Counted from the stretch's first letter, positions 9,037 to 18,899 are shown. The stretch is DNA of 64,000 bases from Affinundibacterium macrobrachii (GCF_014652415.1 NZ_BMYT01000007.1:131833-195832), one strand, 5' to 3'. The notes: generated by a model from the letters alone, not told the origin. Made by a program: numbers and translations.

Positions 9037-10825
9037 AGTTCACGCAAATGCAGAGAGTCAGTCGAAAGAACAGCATAGTCAAATCGATAAGCCATCTGAG
9101 AAAAAACTGGCGGTACAACTTTTAGTACAAGCAGCCAAGCCTGAGAAAACCCACGTCATCTTCGGCGTACTATTTTTGTTTCTTGCCTCAGCGCTCGAAG
9201 CTCTGGGGCCGATTTTAGGTAAGGCATTTATCGACCATTATTTACTACCTCGGAACAATGATATCTGGATGATGACAGTTATCTTGCTGGCGTTTGTTAT
9301 TACCGGTTGGTGGGCAACTTGGCTGCGTTATTTGCAATTGACACGTCTAGCTGGCGTCGCGATGCGCTCAGTGCGTCGCTTGCGTGAGCAGGTGTACGCA
9401 CATGTCTTACGATTGCCGATGGCGTTTTTTGATAAAGCGATCACTGGGCAACTGGTGAGTCGTGTCACCAATGATACCGAGGCAGTCAAGAACTTGTACG
9501 TACAGGTATTGTTTGTGATGCTTGATAGTTCTATCGTCGTGCTCGGTGCTTTGATTGCGATGGCATGGTTGGATTGGCGTTTGATGTTGATCGTTTTAAT
9601 GTTGGTGCCGGCCGTAGTCGTGATCGTATGGTTTTATCAGCGTTGGAGTGCGCCAGCGGTAACCCGTGCGCGGCAAATGCGCAGTGAGATCAATGCGCAA
9701 GTAGCTGAAAGTATTAATGGCATGAGTGCGCTGCAAGCTTGTAATGCCGAGCGCGGATTTGGTGAACGCTTTGAAGCCACCAATCAAAAACATTATGCAG
9801 CACGTGTTGATGAATTACGCGCCAATGCGTGGTTACTGCGTCCAGCATTAGATTTATTGAATTCTCTATTGCTGGTAATTGTGATTTTTGTGTTTGGTCA
9901 ACGCAGCTTTTCTGGATTAGAAATCGGCATCTTATATGCGTTTGTGAGTTACATCGCGCGCGTCGTCGATCCCTTGATACAAATTACTTTACAGTTTGGA
10001 CAAATTCAACAAGCGGTAGTGTCCGCCGCACGCGTCAATACCTTGTTACAAGAACCGACTGCCGCCAGCAAACAAAATGATGCCGAGATTAGTCACGGTG
10101 CCTTGCATTTATCGAAGGTGCGATTTGGTTACGATCCCGCGCAGGTGATCTTGCATGAGATTGACTTAGATATTCCTGCCGGATGTTTCTATGGCATCGT
10201 TGGCCATACTGGTAGTGGTAAATCGACGCTGCTTAGTTTGCTATTGCGCTTTTATACCGCGCAGAGTGGAAAGATCCTTATTGATCATCTCGATTTACAA
10301 GAATTGAGTGACGAGCGTTTTCGTGCCAGTGTCGGCTTGGTGCCGCAAGAGCCGTTTTTATTAGCGGCGAATGCGCGTGAAAATATTGCGATGGGACGTG
10401 ATATTAGCGAAGCCGATATTATCGCAGCCGCGAAAGCCGCACGCGCACATGATTTTATTTTGCAGTTGGAACATGGTTACTTGACGCCTTTAGGCGAGGG
10501 TGGTGCAAAGCTATCAACAGGGCAAAAACAGTTGATCGCGATTGCGCGGGCATTGGCCGGTCAACCCAAGATTTTGTTTTTAGATGAAGCAACTTCGCAC
10601 ATTGATAGTGAGACCGAACAGATTGTGCAATTGGCTTTGAATGAACTGCGAGGAAAAGTGACCATCGTGGCAATCGCACATCGTCTATCAACCATACGCG
10701 ATGCCGACAATATCATCGTTTTAAATCACGGTCGTATCGCCGAGCAAGGACAACATACCGAATTAATGGCGATTGAAAATGGTTTGTATCAGAAACTATA
10801 TTTGCTGCAAACTTTAGAAGATTAG
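9026..10825 (+). CDS. mdlB: ABC exporter half-transporter, MdlB type
   Basis: The 599-residue partner of MdlA, with a ~35-residue hydrophilic N-terminal extension, six transmembrane helices (about 45-330) and an ATPase domain. Walker A is GHTGSGKST and Walker B is ILFLDEATSHID, with the catalytic Glu intact. Its signature motif is LSTGQ rather than LSGGQ. It thus supplies the intact Walker A/B of the active site and the altered signature of the degenerate site, which matches the Asp substitution in MdlA. The start ATG lies within the last codons of mdlA. Confidence 0.88.
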   Translation: MQPEVHANAESQSKEQHSQIDKPSEKKLAVQLLVQAAKPEKTHVIFGVLFLFLASALEALGPILGKAFIDHYLLPRNNDIWMMTVILLAFVITGWWATWLRYLQLTRLAGVAMRSVRRLREQVYAHVLRLPMAFFDKAITGQLVSRVTNDTEAVKNLYVQVLFVMLDSSIVVLGALIAMAWLDWRLMLIVLMLVPAVVVIVWFYQRWSAPAVTRARQMRSEINAQVAESINGMSALQACNAERGFGERFEATNQKHYAARVDELRANAWLLRPALDLLNSLLLVIVIFVFGQRSFSGLEIGILYAFVSYIARVVDPLIQITLQFGQIQQAVVSAARVNTLLQEPTAASKQNDAEISHGALHLSKVRFGYDPAQVILHEIDLDIPAGCFYGIVGHTGSGKSTLLSLLLRFYTAQSGKILIDHLDLQELSDERFRASVGLVPQEPFLLAANARENIAMGRDISEADIIAAAKAARAHDFILQLEHGYLTPLGEGGAKLSTGQKQLIAIARALAGQPKILFLDEATSHIDSETEQIVQLALNELRGKVTIVAIAHRLSTIRDADNIIVLNHGRIAEQGQHTELMAIENGLYQKLYLLQTLED

Positions 10826-10872
10826 GTGATGGAACTGGGGCAACGAGAAGTAGTTGTGGTTCGTGAGTAAAA

Positions 10873-11532
10873 TCAACGCGGACAAATAACAGGTCTCGCC
10901 TCGGCTTGGTTTAAGTAAGTTCTACCGGGATCTGGCGCTTTGAAACAGGTATTTCCTAGCTTAGTAATTTGCGTGCCATCTGCAGCCTGAAAAGTTTCTA
11001 ATTGCAAGCCGCGCGGTTTGCCTGCTTTTTCTATCTTGTGTGCGAGCTCTTCCCATTTATCTTTGTACGGGTAGTTTTGCTTTTGCCAGTATTCGCGTGC
11101 AATTTGATTTGCTGGCTTAGCTGCCTCTATCTTTTGTTGTTCAAATCGAAGATCTCGTTCTAAAGATTGACTGATGGCCTTGACGTCGCGATTGAGTGTG
11201 GGTTGTGGTGGGCTTTCGACTTTGTGCTCGTCAGTTGCTTTACCTGTTTGATTGGCTTGTGACAGGATGGCAGTTAAGGATGGTTTGATCGTTACATGGC
11301 GCTTGGTGTTGCCAGTATTTTCTTTTTTGGTCTTGAGTTCTAATCGAGTGCTTGGACTTTTGATAAAAACAATCGACATCTGTTGTTCGGGCTGATTCAA
11401 ATTGCTAGATTGCTTACTTGATAATCTTGACCAATCTGATGCGTTGATGATGCTATATAGGCATGCCAGATGTATCATCAAGACGATCAAAATACGAATT
11501 AATGTCGATCTGAATTGCGTGTCAAAAACCAT
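10873..11532 (-). CDS. Membrane-anchored protein of unknown function
   Basis: I do not recognise this 219-residue protein. It has one N-terminal transmembrane segment (about residues 10-31, ILIVLMIHLACLYSII), a long polar linker with many Lys/Gln/Glu residues, and a C-terminal block of about 60 residues containing two Cys (NTCFKAPD and PVICPR) that could form a disulfide in the periplasm. The layout resembles TonB-like energy transducers or other anchored periplasmic proteins, but the TonB C-terminal motif is not visible. It is convergent with mdlB and divergent from the PBP1A gene. Confidence 0.65.
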   Translation of the reverse strand: MVFDTQFRSTLIRILIVLMIHLACLYSIINASDWSRLSSKQSSNLNQPEQQMSIVFIKSPSTRLELKTKKENTGNTKRHVTIKPSLTAILSQANQTGKATDEHKVESPPQPTLNRDVKAISQSLERDLRFEQQKIEAAKPANQIAREYWQKQNYPYKDKWEELAHKIEKAGKPRGLQLETFQAADGTQITKLGNTCFKAPDPGRTYLNQAEARPVICPR

Positions 11533-11731
11533 AGCAAGACGCCAATTTGAAAATGGGAATCGGCTAGTTTAGTAGAGATCGATGCATCGCAAAATCGTCG
11601 ATTTGGATGATCTAAGCCTTGCTCTAGATGGTACCGAATCGCAGTACCAAATAAAGAAAACGCTTGCAGCATAAGATAGTCGGTTTACACTGTGCGTTTT
11701 CATTTTACGCCAAGCTTCTTGGCCGCTTTCT

Positions 11732-13975
11732 ATGAAATGGTTACTCGCCTTTGCCGCTGCCAGCGTGGTATTTATACTTGGTTTGCTGGCCTATATATTT
11801 CTGATCTTAGCGCCCGGCTTACCGGAATTAACCGCAGTAACCGATTACAAGCCAAAGATTCCACTACGCATTTATACAGCCGACAATAATTTGATTGGCG
11901 AATTTGGTGAAGAACACCGAGACTTTGTCGCAATCAAAGACATCCCAGAGAAAATGAAAAAAGCTGTGCTATCGATCGAAGATGCACGCTTTTATGAACA
12001 TAGTGGGGTCGATTATATTGGTGTAGCACGAGCAGTAGTCGCGAATGCTACTGGTGGTGTAAGGCAAGGCGCATCAACCATTACTATGCAGGTCGCACGC
12101 AATTTCTTTTTGACTCCTGAACAATCTCTCTCTCGTAAATTACGTGAAGCAATGTTGGCGCGACGTATTGAGCAAGCTTTGTCGAAAGATCAGATCTTAG
12201 AGCTGTACATGAACCAGATTTATCTTGGTCAACGCACCCACGGTTTTTCTAGTGCGGCCCGTACTTACTTTAATAAGTCGCTCAAAGAATTGACGATTGC
12301 AGAAACCGCGATGTTAGCGGGTATTCCACAAAATCCAGCACGGCATAATCCAGCGGTTAATTTTGAACGTGCTAAAAAGCGTCAGCTGCTAGTTTTAAAA
12401 AGTATGTTGAAGCACGCGGCTATTACGCAAGCCCAATATGACCAAGCAAGCAAAGAAACTTTGCGCGTGACCAAAGCTGCGCGATTTGAATCTCATGCGG
12501 CGCATGTGGCAGAAATGGTCAGACAACAAATTTATGCGCAATTTAAAGATGAGACTTACACGCTTGGAATTAAAGTCATTACGACGATAGATAGTGATGA
12601 GCAAGATGCGGCTTATGAATCTTTACGTCGTAATGTGTTAACTTATGATCAGCGTCATGGCTATCGTGGACCTGAGGCCTTCATTGAATTACCGACCGAG
12701 GAAAATTTGCGGGACGAAGCAATTGATGAATTTCTGCAAAAATTCCCATCGAGTGAAGGTTTGATTTCTGCAGTCGTCACAGCGGTTACGCCTAAGTTGA
12801 TTAAAGCTGATCTTGCTACAGGTGAATCGGTGGAGATCAGTGGTGAGGGCTTACGTTTAGCGGCTAGCGCATTGCAAGCAAAAGCAAATCGCGACTTAAA
12901 GATTCGAGTTGGTGCTTTGATTCGCGTCATGCAAGACCGCAAAGGAAAATGGTCCGTCACGCAAACGCCAGAAGTTGAGGCTGCGTACGTGTCATTAAAC
13001 GCGAATAACGGTGCTTATCGCGCATTGGTCGGTGGCTTTGACTTTAAACGTAAACAATTCAATCGGGTTACGAGTGGCTGGCGTCAGCCAGGTTCGGTGA
13101 TTAAGCCCTTTGTGTATTCAGCCGCATTAGAAAAAGGCTTTTCACCAGAAACACTGATTAATGACGTACCTTTGTCAGAAACCAGCGATGAATTATTAAC
13201 TTGGGATCCACGTAATGATGATGGTCAGTACGATGGCCCGATAGAAATGCAACAAGGTTTAGCGCGCTCAAAGAATGTCGTGTCAGTCAGAATTCTACGC
13301 GCGATCGGTGCGGCATATGCTAAAGAATTTCTCGGTAAATTCGGCTTCGATCCGAATAAACACCCATTAAATTTAACCATGGCTTTGGGAACCGGCAGCG
13401 TGACACCTTTGCAAATGGCTGGTGCTTACGCAGTGTTTGCCAACGGCGGCTATCAGGTAAAACCTTGGTTGATTCAAAAAGTCGTCGATGCAAAAGGTAC
13501 GGTCTTGTTTGAGGCGAAAGTCGATAATTTCCCAAGTGAAGATGCCCGTGTATTGGATAGTCGAAACGCTTTTGTGGTTGATAGCATGTTGCGTGAGGTT
13601 GTGCGGTCAGGCACAGGTGCAGCCGCTTCGCAGAGGTTAGGACGGCGTGATTTAGCTGGCAAGACTGGAACGACCAGCGATGCGATTGATGGTTGGTTCG
13701 CAGGTTACTCAGGCGATATTGTTGCGGTCTCTTGGATGGGGTTTGATGAGCCTAAGTCCTTGGGCGGCAAAGAGTTTGGTTCTACCGTTGCTTTACCAAT
13801 TTGGATAGATGCGATGCGACATGCCCTGAAAGGTCGCCCGGAATTTATTCGCCAAGCACCTGAGAATCTCATTTTCTCAAATGGAAAATGGATGTACGTC
13901 GAGTATGAAAATGGAGCAGGTGTGAAAACGCTAGATGTCGAAGAACCATTAGGGACAATCTCATCAGAACAATGA
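11732..13975 (+). CDS. mrcA: Penicillin-binding protein 1A (bifunctional peptidoglycan synthase)
   Basis: A 747-residue class A PBP that polymerises and cross-links peptidoglycan in the periplasm. It has a transmembrane anchor (about 6-28). The GT51 glycosyltransferase domain carries catalytic Glu83 in EDARFYEHSGVD, then QGASTITMQVARNFF. An OB-like insert (about 310-415) precedes the transpeptidase domain, with Ser455 in PGSVIKPF, SKN (513-515) and KTG (644-646). All catalytic motifs are present. In many Burkholderiales the gene sits next to pilMNOPQ; here it is flanked by unrelated genes. Confidence 0.95.
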   Translation: MKWLLAFAAASVVFILGLLAYIFLILAPGLPELTAVTDYKPKIPLRIYTADNNLIGEFGEEHRDFVAIKDIPEKMKKAVLSIEDARFYEHSGVDYIGVARAVVANATGGVRQGASTITMQVARNFFLTPEQSLSRKLREAMLARRIEQALSKDQILELYMNQIYLGQRTHGFSSAARTYFNKSLKELTIAETAMLAGIPQNPARHNPAVNFERAKKRQLLVLKSMLKHAAITQAQYDQASKETLRVTKAARFESHAAHVAEMVRQQIYAQFKDETYTLGIKVITTIDSDEQDAAYESLRRNVLTYDQRHGYRGPEAFIELPTEENLRDEAIDEFLQKFPSSEGLISAVVTAVTPKLIKADLATGESVEISGEGLRLAASALQAKANRDLKIRVGALIRVMQDRKGKWSVTQTPEVEAAYVSLNANNGAYRALVGGFDFKRKQFNRVTSGWRQPGSVIKPFVYSAALEKGFSPETLINDVPLSETSDELLTWDPRNDDGQYDGPIEMQQGLARSKNVVSVRILRAIGAAYAKEFLGKFGFDPNKHPLNLTMALGTGSVTPLQMAGAYAVFANGGYQVKPWLIQKVVDAKGTVLFEAKVDNFPSEDARVLDSRNAFVVDSMLREVVRSGTGAAASQRLGRRDLAGKTGTTSDAIDGWFAGYSGDIVAVSWMGFDEPKSLGGKEFGSTVALPIWIDAMRHALKGRPEFIRQAPENLIFSNGKWMYVEYENGAGVKTLDVEEPLGTISSEQ

Positions 13976-14043
13976 GAAAGTGTGAAGAAGCACAAACGAT
14001 AGTGCTAATAAATTTCAACAAACTGTCGAAATACAAATCAGGC

Positions 14044-14074
14044 AAAAAAAAGAGCCCGCAAATCATTGCGGGCT
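14044..14074 (-). terminator. Terminator of the DUF2242 lipoprotein gene
   Basis: AGCCCGCAA / TTGCGGGCT form a perfect 9-bp stem with an ATCA loop. Read on the minus strand it is followed by a run of T residues (plus-strand A-run 14044-14052). It sits downstream of the minus-strand lipoprotein gene ending at 14231. Confidence 0.88.
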
Positions 14075-14230
14075 AAATCCACACCCTTGGAGGAGTAGTC
14101 AGATGAGCCTTCATCATATACAGACAATATGACGAGCTGATGACGTGGATTACTTTTTTCATTCAATCAATTAATTAAACAATCAACAGGATTGCAAATT
14201 TGCACCATGCGCTAATTTGATTCTTGCCAA

Positions 14231-14833
14231 TCATGGTTGCTCTTGCTCTGTACTGGTAACTGGTGCTGTGGTCGTTGGCTTTTCTACTGCTTCATCATCT
14301 GGTTTCACATCATCGAGATAGCGTTCTACTAAATCAAAGAAGCGACCATATAGCTTGGCATCAGATATCGTCTCACTCGCCACTTTGACCATAGAGTCAT
14401 TGCTGGCACCAAATGGTAGTGAGATCGAACCTATTCCACCTACACCAAGACTAGCACTATTAATGTTCTTCTTTAATGAGTAACGATCTCGCACAGCATT
14501 CGCAAAGATAGTGGTGCTGTTGCTGCCCTTGCTATTGGGTGCGCAAACTACATTGAATTCAATTTCTACATGCGTCTCGTCATCCGACTGAAATTTGCGA
14601 CGACCTTTGACATTGTTGTCGTTTGCTCCGTTGATGATATAGCCTTGACTAAGCAAGGCTCGTCTTGACGCTTCGCAAGCCTGCTTCTCGCTACCTGGCA
14701 CGGCATTGGTGAACATATCAGCGGTGCCAAATTCATCTTTGTGTAATACCGTTTTCTTCGGTGTACTGCAACCAACAAGGCTTAGCAAGCACAGTACAGA
14801 ACTAAGGATGACGAGATTTTTTTGATCAAACAT
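14231..14833 (-). CDS. DUF2242-family lipoprotein
   Basis: A 200-residue lipoprotein: MFDQKNLVILSSVLCLLSLVGC ends in a lipobox LVGC, so Cys22 would be lipidated. The core (ACEASRRALLSQGY, VEIEFNVVCAP, VRDRYSLKK, SLPFGASNDSMVKVASETI, FFDLVERYL) fits my recollection of DUF2242, a family common in Burkholderiales with no known function. The tail is rich in Thr, Pro and Glu. The frame is open to an ATG at 14869, but the ATG at 14833 gives the proper lipoprotein signal and is preferred. Confidence 0.78.
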   Translation of the reverse strand: MFDQKNLVILSSVLCLLSLVGCSTPKKTVLHKDEFGTADMFTNAVPGSEKQACEASRRALLSQGYIINGANDNNVKGRRKFQSDDETHVEIEFNVVCAPNSKGSNSTTIFANAVRDRYSLKKNINSASLGVGGIGSISLPFGASNDSMVKVASETISDAKLYGRFFDLVERYLDDVKPDDEAVEKPTTTAPVTSTEQEQP

Positions 14834-15029
14834 AGAATAAGAAACGCGTAATGATTTTTGCTTCAACACTCATGCAGTGGGCTGAAATTGTATTGTGCAT
14901 AAATCGTAGTGGACTTAAATAATACGCATCAATTTTAGCACTAGGATTCTGCCTTGTTACGCGAATTATTTAAGCCAGTTTGCCGATACAATTAGTCGTT
15001 TGTATTGCGACTTATTGTTCACATTTGGA

Positions 15030-16094
15030 TTATGCCGATTGACGACTACGCAAACGAATCGCCGCTTCCCGTATCATATTCTCGGTACTCGCCCAATCGA
15101 CGCAGGCATCTGTGACCGAGCAACCATAGATCAATTGTGATAAGTCTTCGGGTATTTTTTGATTTCCCGCAACGATGTTAGATTCGATCATCACCCCGAC
15201 TAAAGCTTGATTGCCATTCACAACTTGATTGATCACATCTGCCATCACCAAGGGTTGTAATTCTGGTTTTTTATAGCTATTGGCATGCGAGCAATCGACA
15301 ATGATATTCGCTGCTAACTTGGCTTTCTTTAAAGCTTGCTCAGCCATAGCGACAGATACGGTGTCGTAATTAGGGCGACCATCGCCACCACGCAAAACGA
15401 CATGTCCATATTGATTGCCACGGGTGCGCACCACGGCAACTTTGCCTTGCCCATTTAAACCTAAAAATGCATGTGGATGAGAAGCAGAAAGAATCGCATT
15501 GATGGCGATACTAATGTCGCCATCGGTACCATTTTTAAAACCAACTGGAGTCGAGAGACCAGACGACATTTCTCTATGGGTTTGCGACTCGGTCGTGCGT
15601 GCGCCAATTGCAGTCCAACTAATTAAATCGCCCAAATATTGTGGAGAAATTGGATCGAGTGCTTCAGTGGCGGTTGGTAAGCCAAGTTCGCAAATATCTA
15701 ATAAAAATTGACGCGCTTTTTCCATACCGAGATCAACTTTGAATGAATCATCCATCAAAGGATCGTTGATATAACCTTTCCAACCCGTGGTTGTTCTTGG
15801 TTTCTCAAAATATACGCGCATCACTAGCAGCATCGTGTCTTTTACTTCTTCTTGTAAGACTTTTAAGCGACGCGCATAGTCGAGGCCAGCAACAGGATCA
15901 TGAATCGAACAAGGTCCCACAACTACGATGAATCGTGGATCTTTGCGATCCAAAATATTTTTTAAGGCTTCACGACCAGCATCGACAATCGCCGCTGCGT
16001 GTTCAGATAAAGGTAATTTGGCATGTAATTCTTCTGGCGTCGGCATCGGTGCGAACGAGGTGACATTAATATTTTCTAAATCTTGGCTATTCAT
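15030..16094 (-). CDS. aroG: 3-deoxy-7-phosphoheptulonate (DAHP) synthase, class I
   Basis: Joins phosphoenolpyruvate and erythrose-4-phosphate, the first step of the shikimate pathway. The 354-residue protein is typical of the AroF/G/H family. Visible motifs are VVVGPCSIHD, MRVYFEKPRTTTGWKGYINDP, GARTTESQTHREMSSGLSTP, GFKNGTDG and DCSHANSYK, covering phosphate- and metal-binding residues. Which aromatic amino acid inhibits it cannot be read reliably. Single gene; the upstream region has a small hairpin at 16172-16195. Confidence 0.96.
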   Translation of the reverse strand: MNSQDLENINVTSFAPMPTPEELHAKLPLSEHAAAIVDAGREALKNILDRKDPRFIVVVGPCSIHDPVAGLDYARRLKVLQEEVKDTMLLVMRVYFEKPRTTTGWKGYINDPLMDDSFKVDLGMEKARQFLLDICELGLPTATEALDPISPQYLGDLISWTAIGARTTESQTHREMSSGLSTPVGFKNGTDGDISIAINAILSASHPHAFLGLNGQGKVAVVRTRGNQYGHVVLRGGDGRPNYDTVSVAMAEQALKKAKLAANIIVDCSHANSYKKPELQPLVMADVINQVVNGNQALVGVMIESNIVAGNQKIPEDLSQLIYGCSVTDACVDWASTENMIREAAIRLRSRQSA

Positions 16095-16171
16095 AATTGC
16101 GCTATCAAAGTAAGGTGTAAAAATTGGTATCTATTATAGGGTAGCGATGGATTTTGGTTTGTGCTGAAAAC

Positions 16172-16195
16172 GGCGATTTAGGAGCAGAAATCGCC
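16172..16195. promoter_or_regulatory. Inverted repeat upstream of aroG
   Basis: GGCGATTT 16172-16179 and AAATCGCC 16188-16195 form perfect 8-bp arms around an 8-base spacer. It lies 78 bp upstream of aroG, in the 262-bp gap to the divergent GIY-YIG-like gene. It could be an operator or an mRNA hairpin; no T-run follows. Confidence 0.35.
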
Positions 16196-16356
16196 TTAAA
16201 TGTCTGAAGATGTTGGATAAAGTTGATCGAATCACATGAATTATCAGCATAGATTGGAATTAAGCCGTTTTCTCGCGCTTATTCTGTGGATGATGTGCTC
16301 TTGATATTTCATACACTAAGCACTCTTAGTTTGTTAGATCAATCTTGAGGTGATTT

Positions 16357-16872
16357 ATGATGTCGTCCAGCGCACAGCAACATGGCAGATACAGCGAACC
16401 AAAACGTTTGCATGGTGTGCCAGGCAATGTGTATATTCTGCGCAATTCTGGTTTGAAAGAAGGCTTGTTACAAATTGGCTTGAGTCGCCGTTCTGGTTGG
16501 GCAAAGGCATTGGAATTAAATCGCGACAAAGCCAATATTATTCCGGGTAGCTTTGAATGTGTATTTGAAGTTCGTGCGCAAGACGGCGGTGGCGCGCTTG
16601 AAGCAATTATGTTGGCCTTGCAAAGTAAGCGATGCGGTCGACGTGAACAAGATTTCTTCGAGATCGATTTACATCGAGCTGAAGCGATTATTACGCAATG
16701 CGTAAGAGAAGCTGATCTCAAGTTTCAGAACCGCTATCGCCACGAGTCTGCACTGCGCGAGTATTTAGAAAAAGAACAAGCGCAAAATGCACCAGAGGAA
16801 ACCACTGAAACCATCGTCCAGGAGGGCATATTTAAGAAAGCATTTTCTTGGATGTCTAAGGCGATTAACTAA
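16357..16872 (+). CDS. Orphan GIY-YIG-superfamily (T5orf172/MUG113-like) protein
   Basis: A 171-residue protein whose residues 22-115 fit the T5orf172/MUG113 branch of GIY-YIG nucleases: GNVYI (23-27), an eleven-residue gap, QIG (39-41), Arg44/45, Glu82 in GALEAIMLAL, and RREQDFFEIDLHRAEAII. The canonical GIY and YIG are read here as VYI and QIG. The C-terminal third is charged and ends in an amphipathic KKAFSWMSKAIN. GAGG seven bases before the ATG supports this start. No methylase, toxin or phage gene is next to it, so its role (DNA processing or repair?) is unknown. Confidence 0.65.
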   Translation: MMSSSAQQHGRYSEPKRLHGVPGNVYILRNSGLKEGLLQIGLSRRSGWAKALELNRDKANIIPGSFECVFEVRAQDGGGALEAIMLALQSKRCGRREQDFFEIDLHRAEAIITQCVREADLKFQNRYRHESALREYLEKEQAQNAPEETTETIVQEGIFKKAFSWMSKAIN

Positions 16873-16882
16873 TCTACTAAAC

Positions 16883-16908
16883 TTAGGTATTGAGCTTAGT
16901 TATTGAGC
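16883..16908. repeat. 13-bp tandem duplicate TTAGGTATTGAGC
   Basis: TTAGGTATTGAGC (16883-16895) is followed directly by TTAGTTATTGAGC (16896-16908). The junction contains TGAGCTTAG, also present near 524-532 and 60135-60157. It lies in the gap between convergent genes. Confidence 0.5.
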
Positions 16909-17042
16909 TTTGTTGCTCTACCTAGGTATTCGGCAAAGTGACGTGATTTAGCGCATCAAGCAAGAATTTCTTCTGCACTTTAGATCGGCTAAGTTATGAA
17001 GTATCTCCACGGCACTTTGCTTCAATAGCTACTGATCCTCAA

Positions 17043-18782
17043 CTACTGAGCCTCGGTAGCTGCGCGTAGCACTGGAATTCGAATTACGCTCTGCGCATAC
17101 CACTTTACTTTCAGATTCTCATTTGCATCGAGTATGTTCTCGTCACTAACATCCTTTCCGCTGCCGTAATTGAGCTGCGAAAATGGATTTTTATTGATGT
17201 TCAAATACGCCACGATTCGACTACCTTTCTTAACTTGTTTACTAAGTAAGCGCGTTGGCGGTAGTGTTAGACGGGTGATCTTATGCGGTTCTAGTAATTG
17301 TCTTTGACTACGGTCTTGACTAAAACTGGCGCGATCAATTACATACGAGAGGTGAAAATATTCACCTTTATTGCTGAGCTCATACAAAGTGATGCCGAAA
17401 TCCATATCACGTCGATTGATACTAGCGACAATCTCGCCAGAAAATGCACCGTTGATAATTAAGTCTTCGGATAGTGGATCACTAACAAAAATAAATCCAT
17501 TTGTTGTATCGATTTCTTTGCGAATAATCGGTGCAGGATAGTAATCGTTATTGCTGGTTTGACGATCTTTGAAATCCACCGTCTGTGTTAAATATTGCGT
17601 GATGGGGGGAAGCTTATCTTGTAAGCGATACCTGCCATTCTTGATTGATGTACTGAGATAAAATTGTAGTTGTCCATTTGCCATACCCAACAAGGAAGGG
17701 GCGTGTCGCCACTGATTTTCTCCCATAACGAAATAATTGATTTTGTCTTTAAGTATTACTGGTTTGTTTGCATTTTTAAGTATGTAATCAAACCAATCAT
17801 AAGTAATTTTTTTAGTATCAATCAGCGCTGAAGTTGGCACTTCCATGTCGTTTAATATCTTTTCCCCACCACGTTGTGCGCCAAAATGTCCGTAAGGACC
17901 GATGATCAAATAGTGTTCAGCGTTTGGCAGGTACTTGGTGTGCTCACGTAAATAGTAAAGACCAGAGATTTGGCTATCGTTGTAGTAACCGTCGATGGAC
18001 AAAACAGGAATCTTGATTTGTGCAAAGTCAGTTCGATACGGCACCATGCTTTGCCAATAGTGGTCGTAAGCGGGATGTTGCAGCCATTTTTGTAGCAGAG
18101 GATTTGGCGTGCCGTCGATTTGATCAATTTCGCGATATGCGCGCCCAGACTGCCACCAGTCAAATTGCATCTTACGAAAACGTTGACGATCGTTATTCAC
18201 CGCGTCATCAAGATATTTGTTATTGCTCACATAGAAGGTCCACTGATAATTTGGGTTGATGAAAATATTATTCTCCATCGGTAATCCCATGCCAGGGCCA
18301 CCAGCGACATAGGGCACAATGGTTTTGAGAGCAGGATGTAAATTCTTAGTTGCCGCCCATTGCGTGAAACCATTGTAGCTGCCACCGTACATTCCGACCG
18401 CACCATTGCTCCAACGCTGTTTGCTAATCCAATCAATGACCGTATTAGCATCTCTGCCATCATATTCGTAAGGAGTGATAGGGTCTGGACTCAGATATTT
18501 ACCGCGACTGTAGGCTATGACGCCGACGTAACCATGATCGGCGGCCTCTTTCAGACTGAGCAGATCGCGATCGCGTACATAGATGGTAAATTGTAATATC
18601 GTCGGTAAGGCTTGTTTTTGATCTTTCTTGCGCACCATCATCGCTGAAATAACTGCGCCATCAGGACTTTTGATTAATAGTTGCTCATTGACTTCATAGT
18701 CGGGGCCCAATTCTGGTTTTTGCGCTTGGGCGCAAACGCTAAATAGCGCAAGTGCACAAAGTAGGAATAATCTTGCTAGCAT
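17043..18782 (-). CDS. Exported CocE/NonD-type hydrolase (X-Pro peptidase S15 fold)
   Basis: A 579-residue alpha/beta hydrolase with a signal peptide (MLARLFLLCALALFSVCAQA). Residues ~30-310 form the S15 domain: nucleophile Ser135 in MYGGSYNG, likely Asp264 in LSIDGYYND and His299 in GPYGHFG. The C-terminal ~230 residues are the beta-sandwich (X-Pro dipeptidyl-peptidase C-terminal type). Relatives cleave X-Pro dipeptides, cephalosporin esters or glutaryl groups, so the substrate is open. It follows the S41 protease gene by 117 bp on the same strand, downstream of the BaeSR-like genes. Confidence 0.82.
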   Translation of the reverse strand: MLARLFLLCALALFSVCAQAQKPELGPDYEVNEQLLIKSPDGAVISAMMVRKKDQKQALPTILQFTIYVRDRDLLSLKEAADHGYVGVIAYSRGKYLSPDPITPYEYDGRDANTVIDWISKQRWSNGAVGMYGGSYNGFTQWAATKNLHPALKTIVPYVAGGPGMGLPMENNIFINPNYQWTFYVSNNKYLDDAVNNDRQRFRKMQFDWWQSGRAYREIDQIDGTPNPLLQKWLQHPAYDHYWQSMVPYRTDFAQIKIPVLSIDGYYNDSQISGLYYLREHTKYLPNAEHYLIIGPYGHFGAQRGGEKILNDMEVPTSALIDTKKITYDWFDYILKNANKPVILKDKINYFVMGENQWRHAPSLLGMANGQLQFYLSTSIKNGRYRLQDKLPPITQYLTQTVDFKDRQTSNNDYYPAPIIRKEIDTTNGFIFVSDPLSEDLIINGAFSGEIVASINRRDMDFGITLYELSNKGEYFHLSYVIDRASFSQDRSQRQLLEPHKITRLTLPPTRLLSKQVKKGSRIVAYLNINKNPFSQLNYGSGKDVSDENILDANENLKVKWYAQSVIRIPVLRAATEAQ

Positions 18783-18899
18783 CGGTGCCTTTGATCGAGA
18801 AGTAAAAAAATAATTGCAGAGAGAGTGTGAGGCGCAGAGCGAACAAACTGCCTATCCAACCAGCGAATACCAGCGATGCCGAGCTGCGCATTAGGCGCT

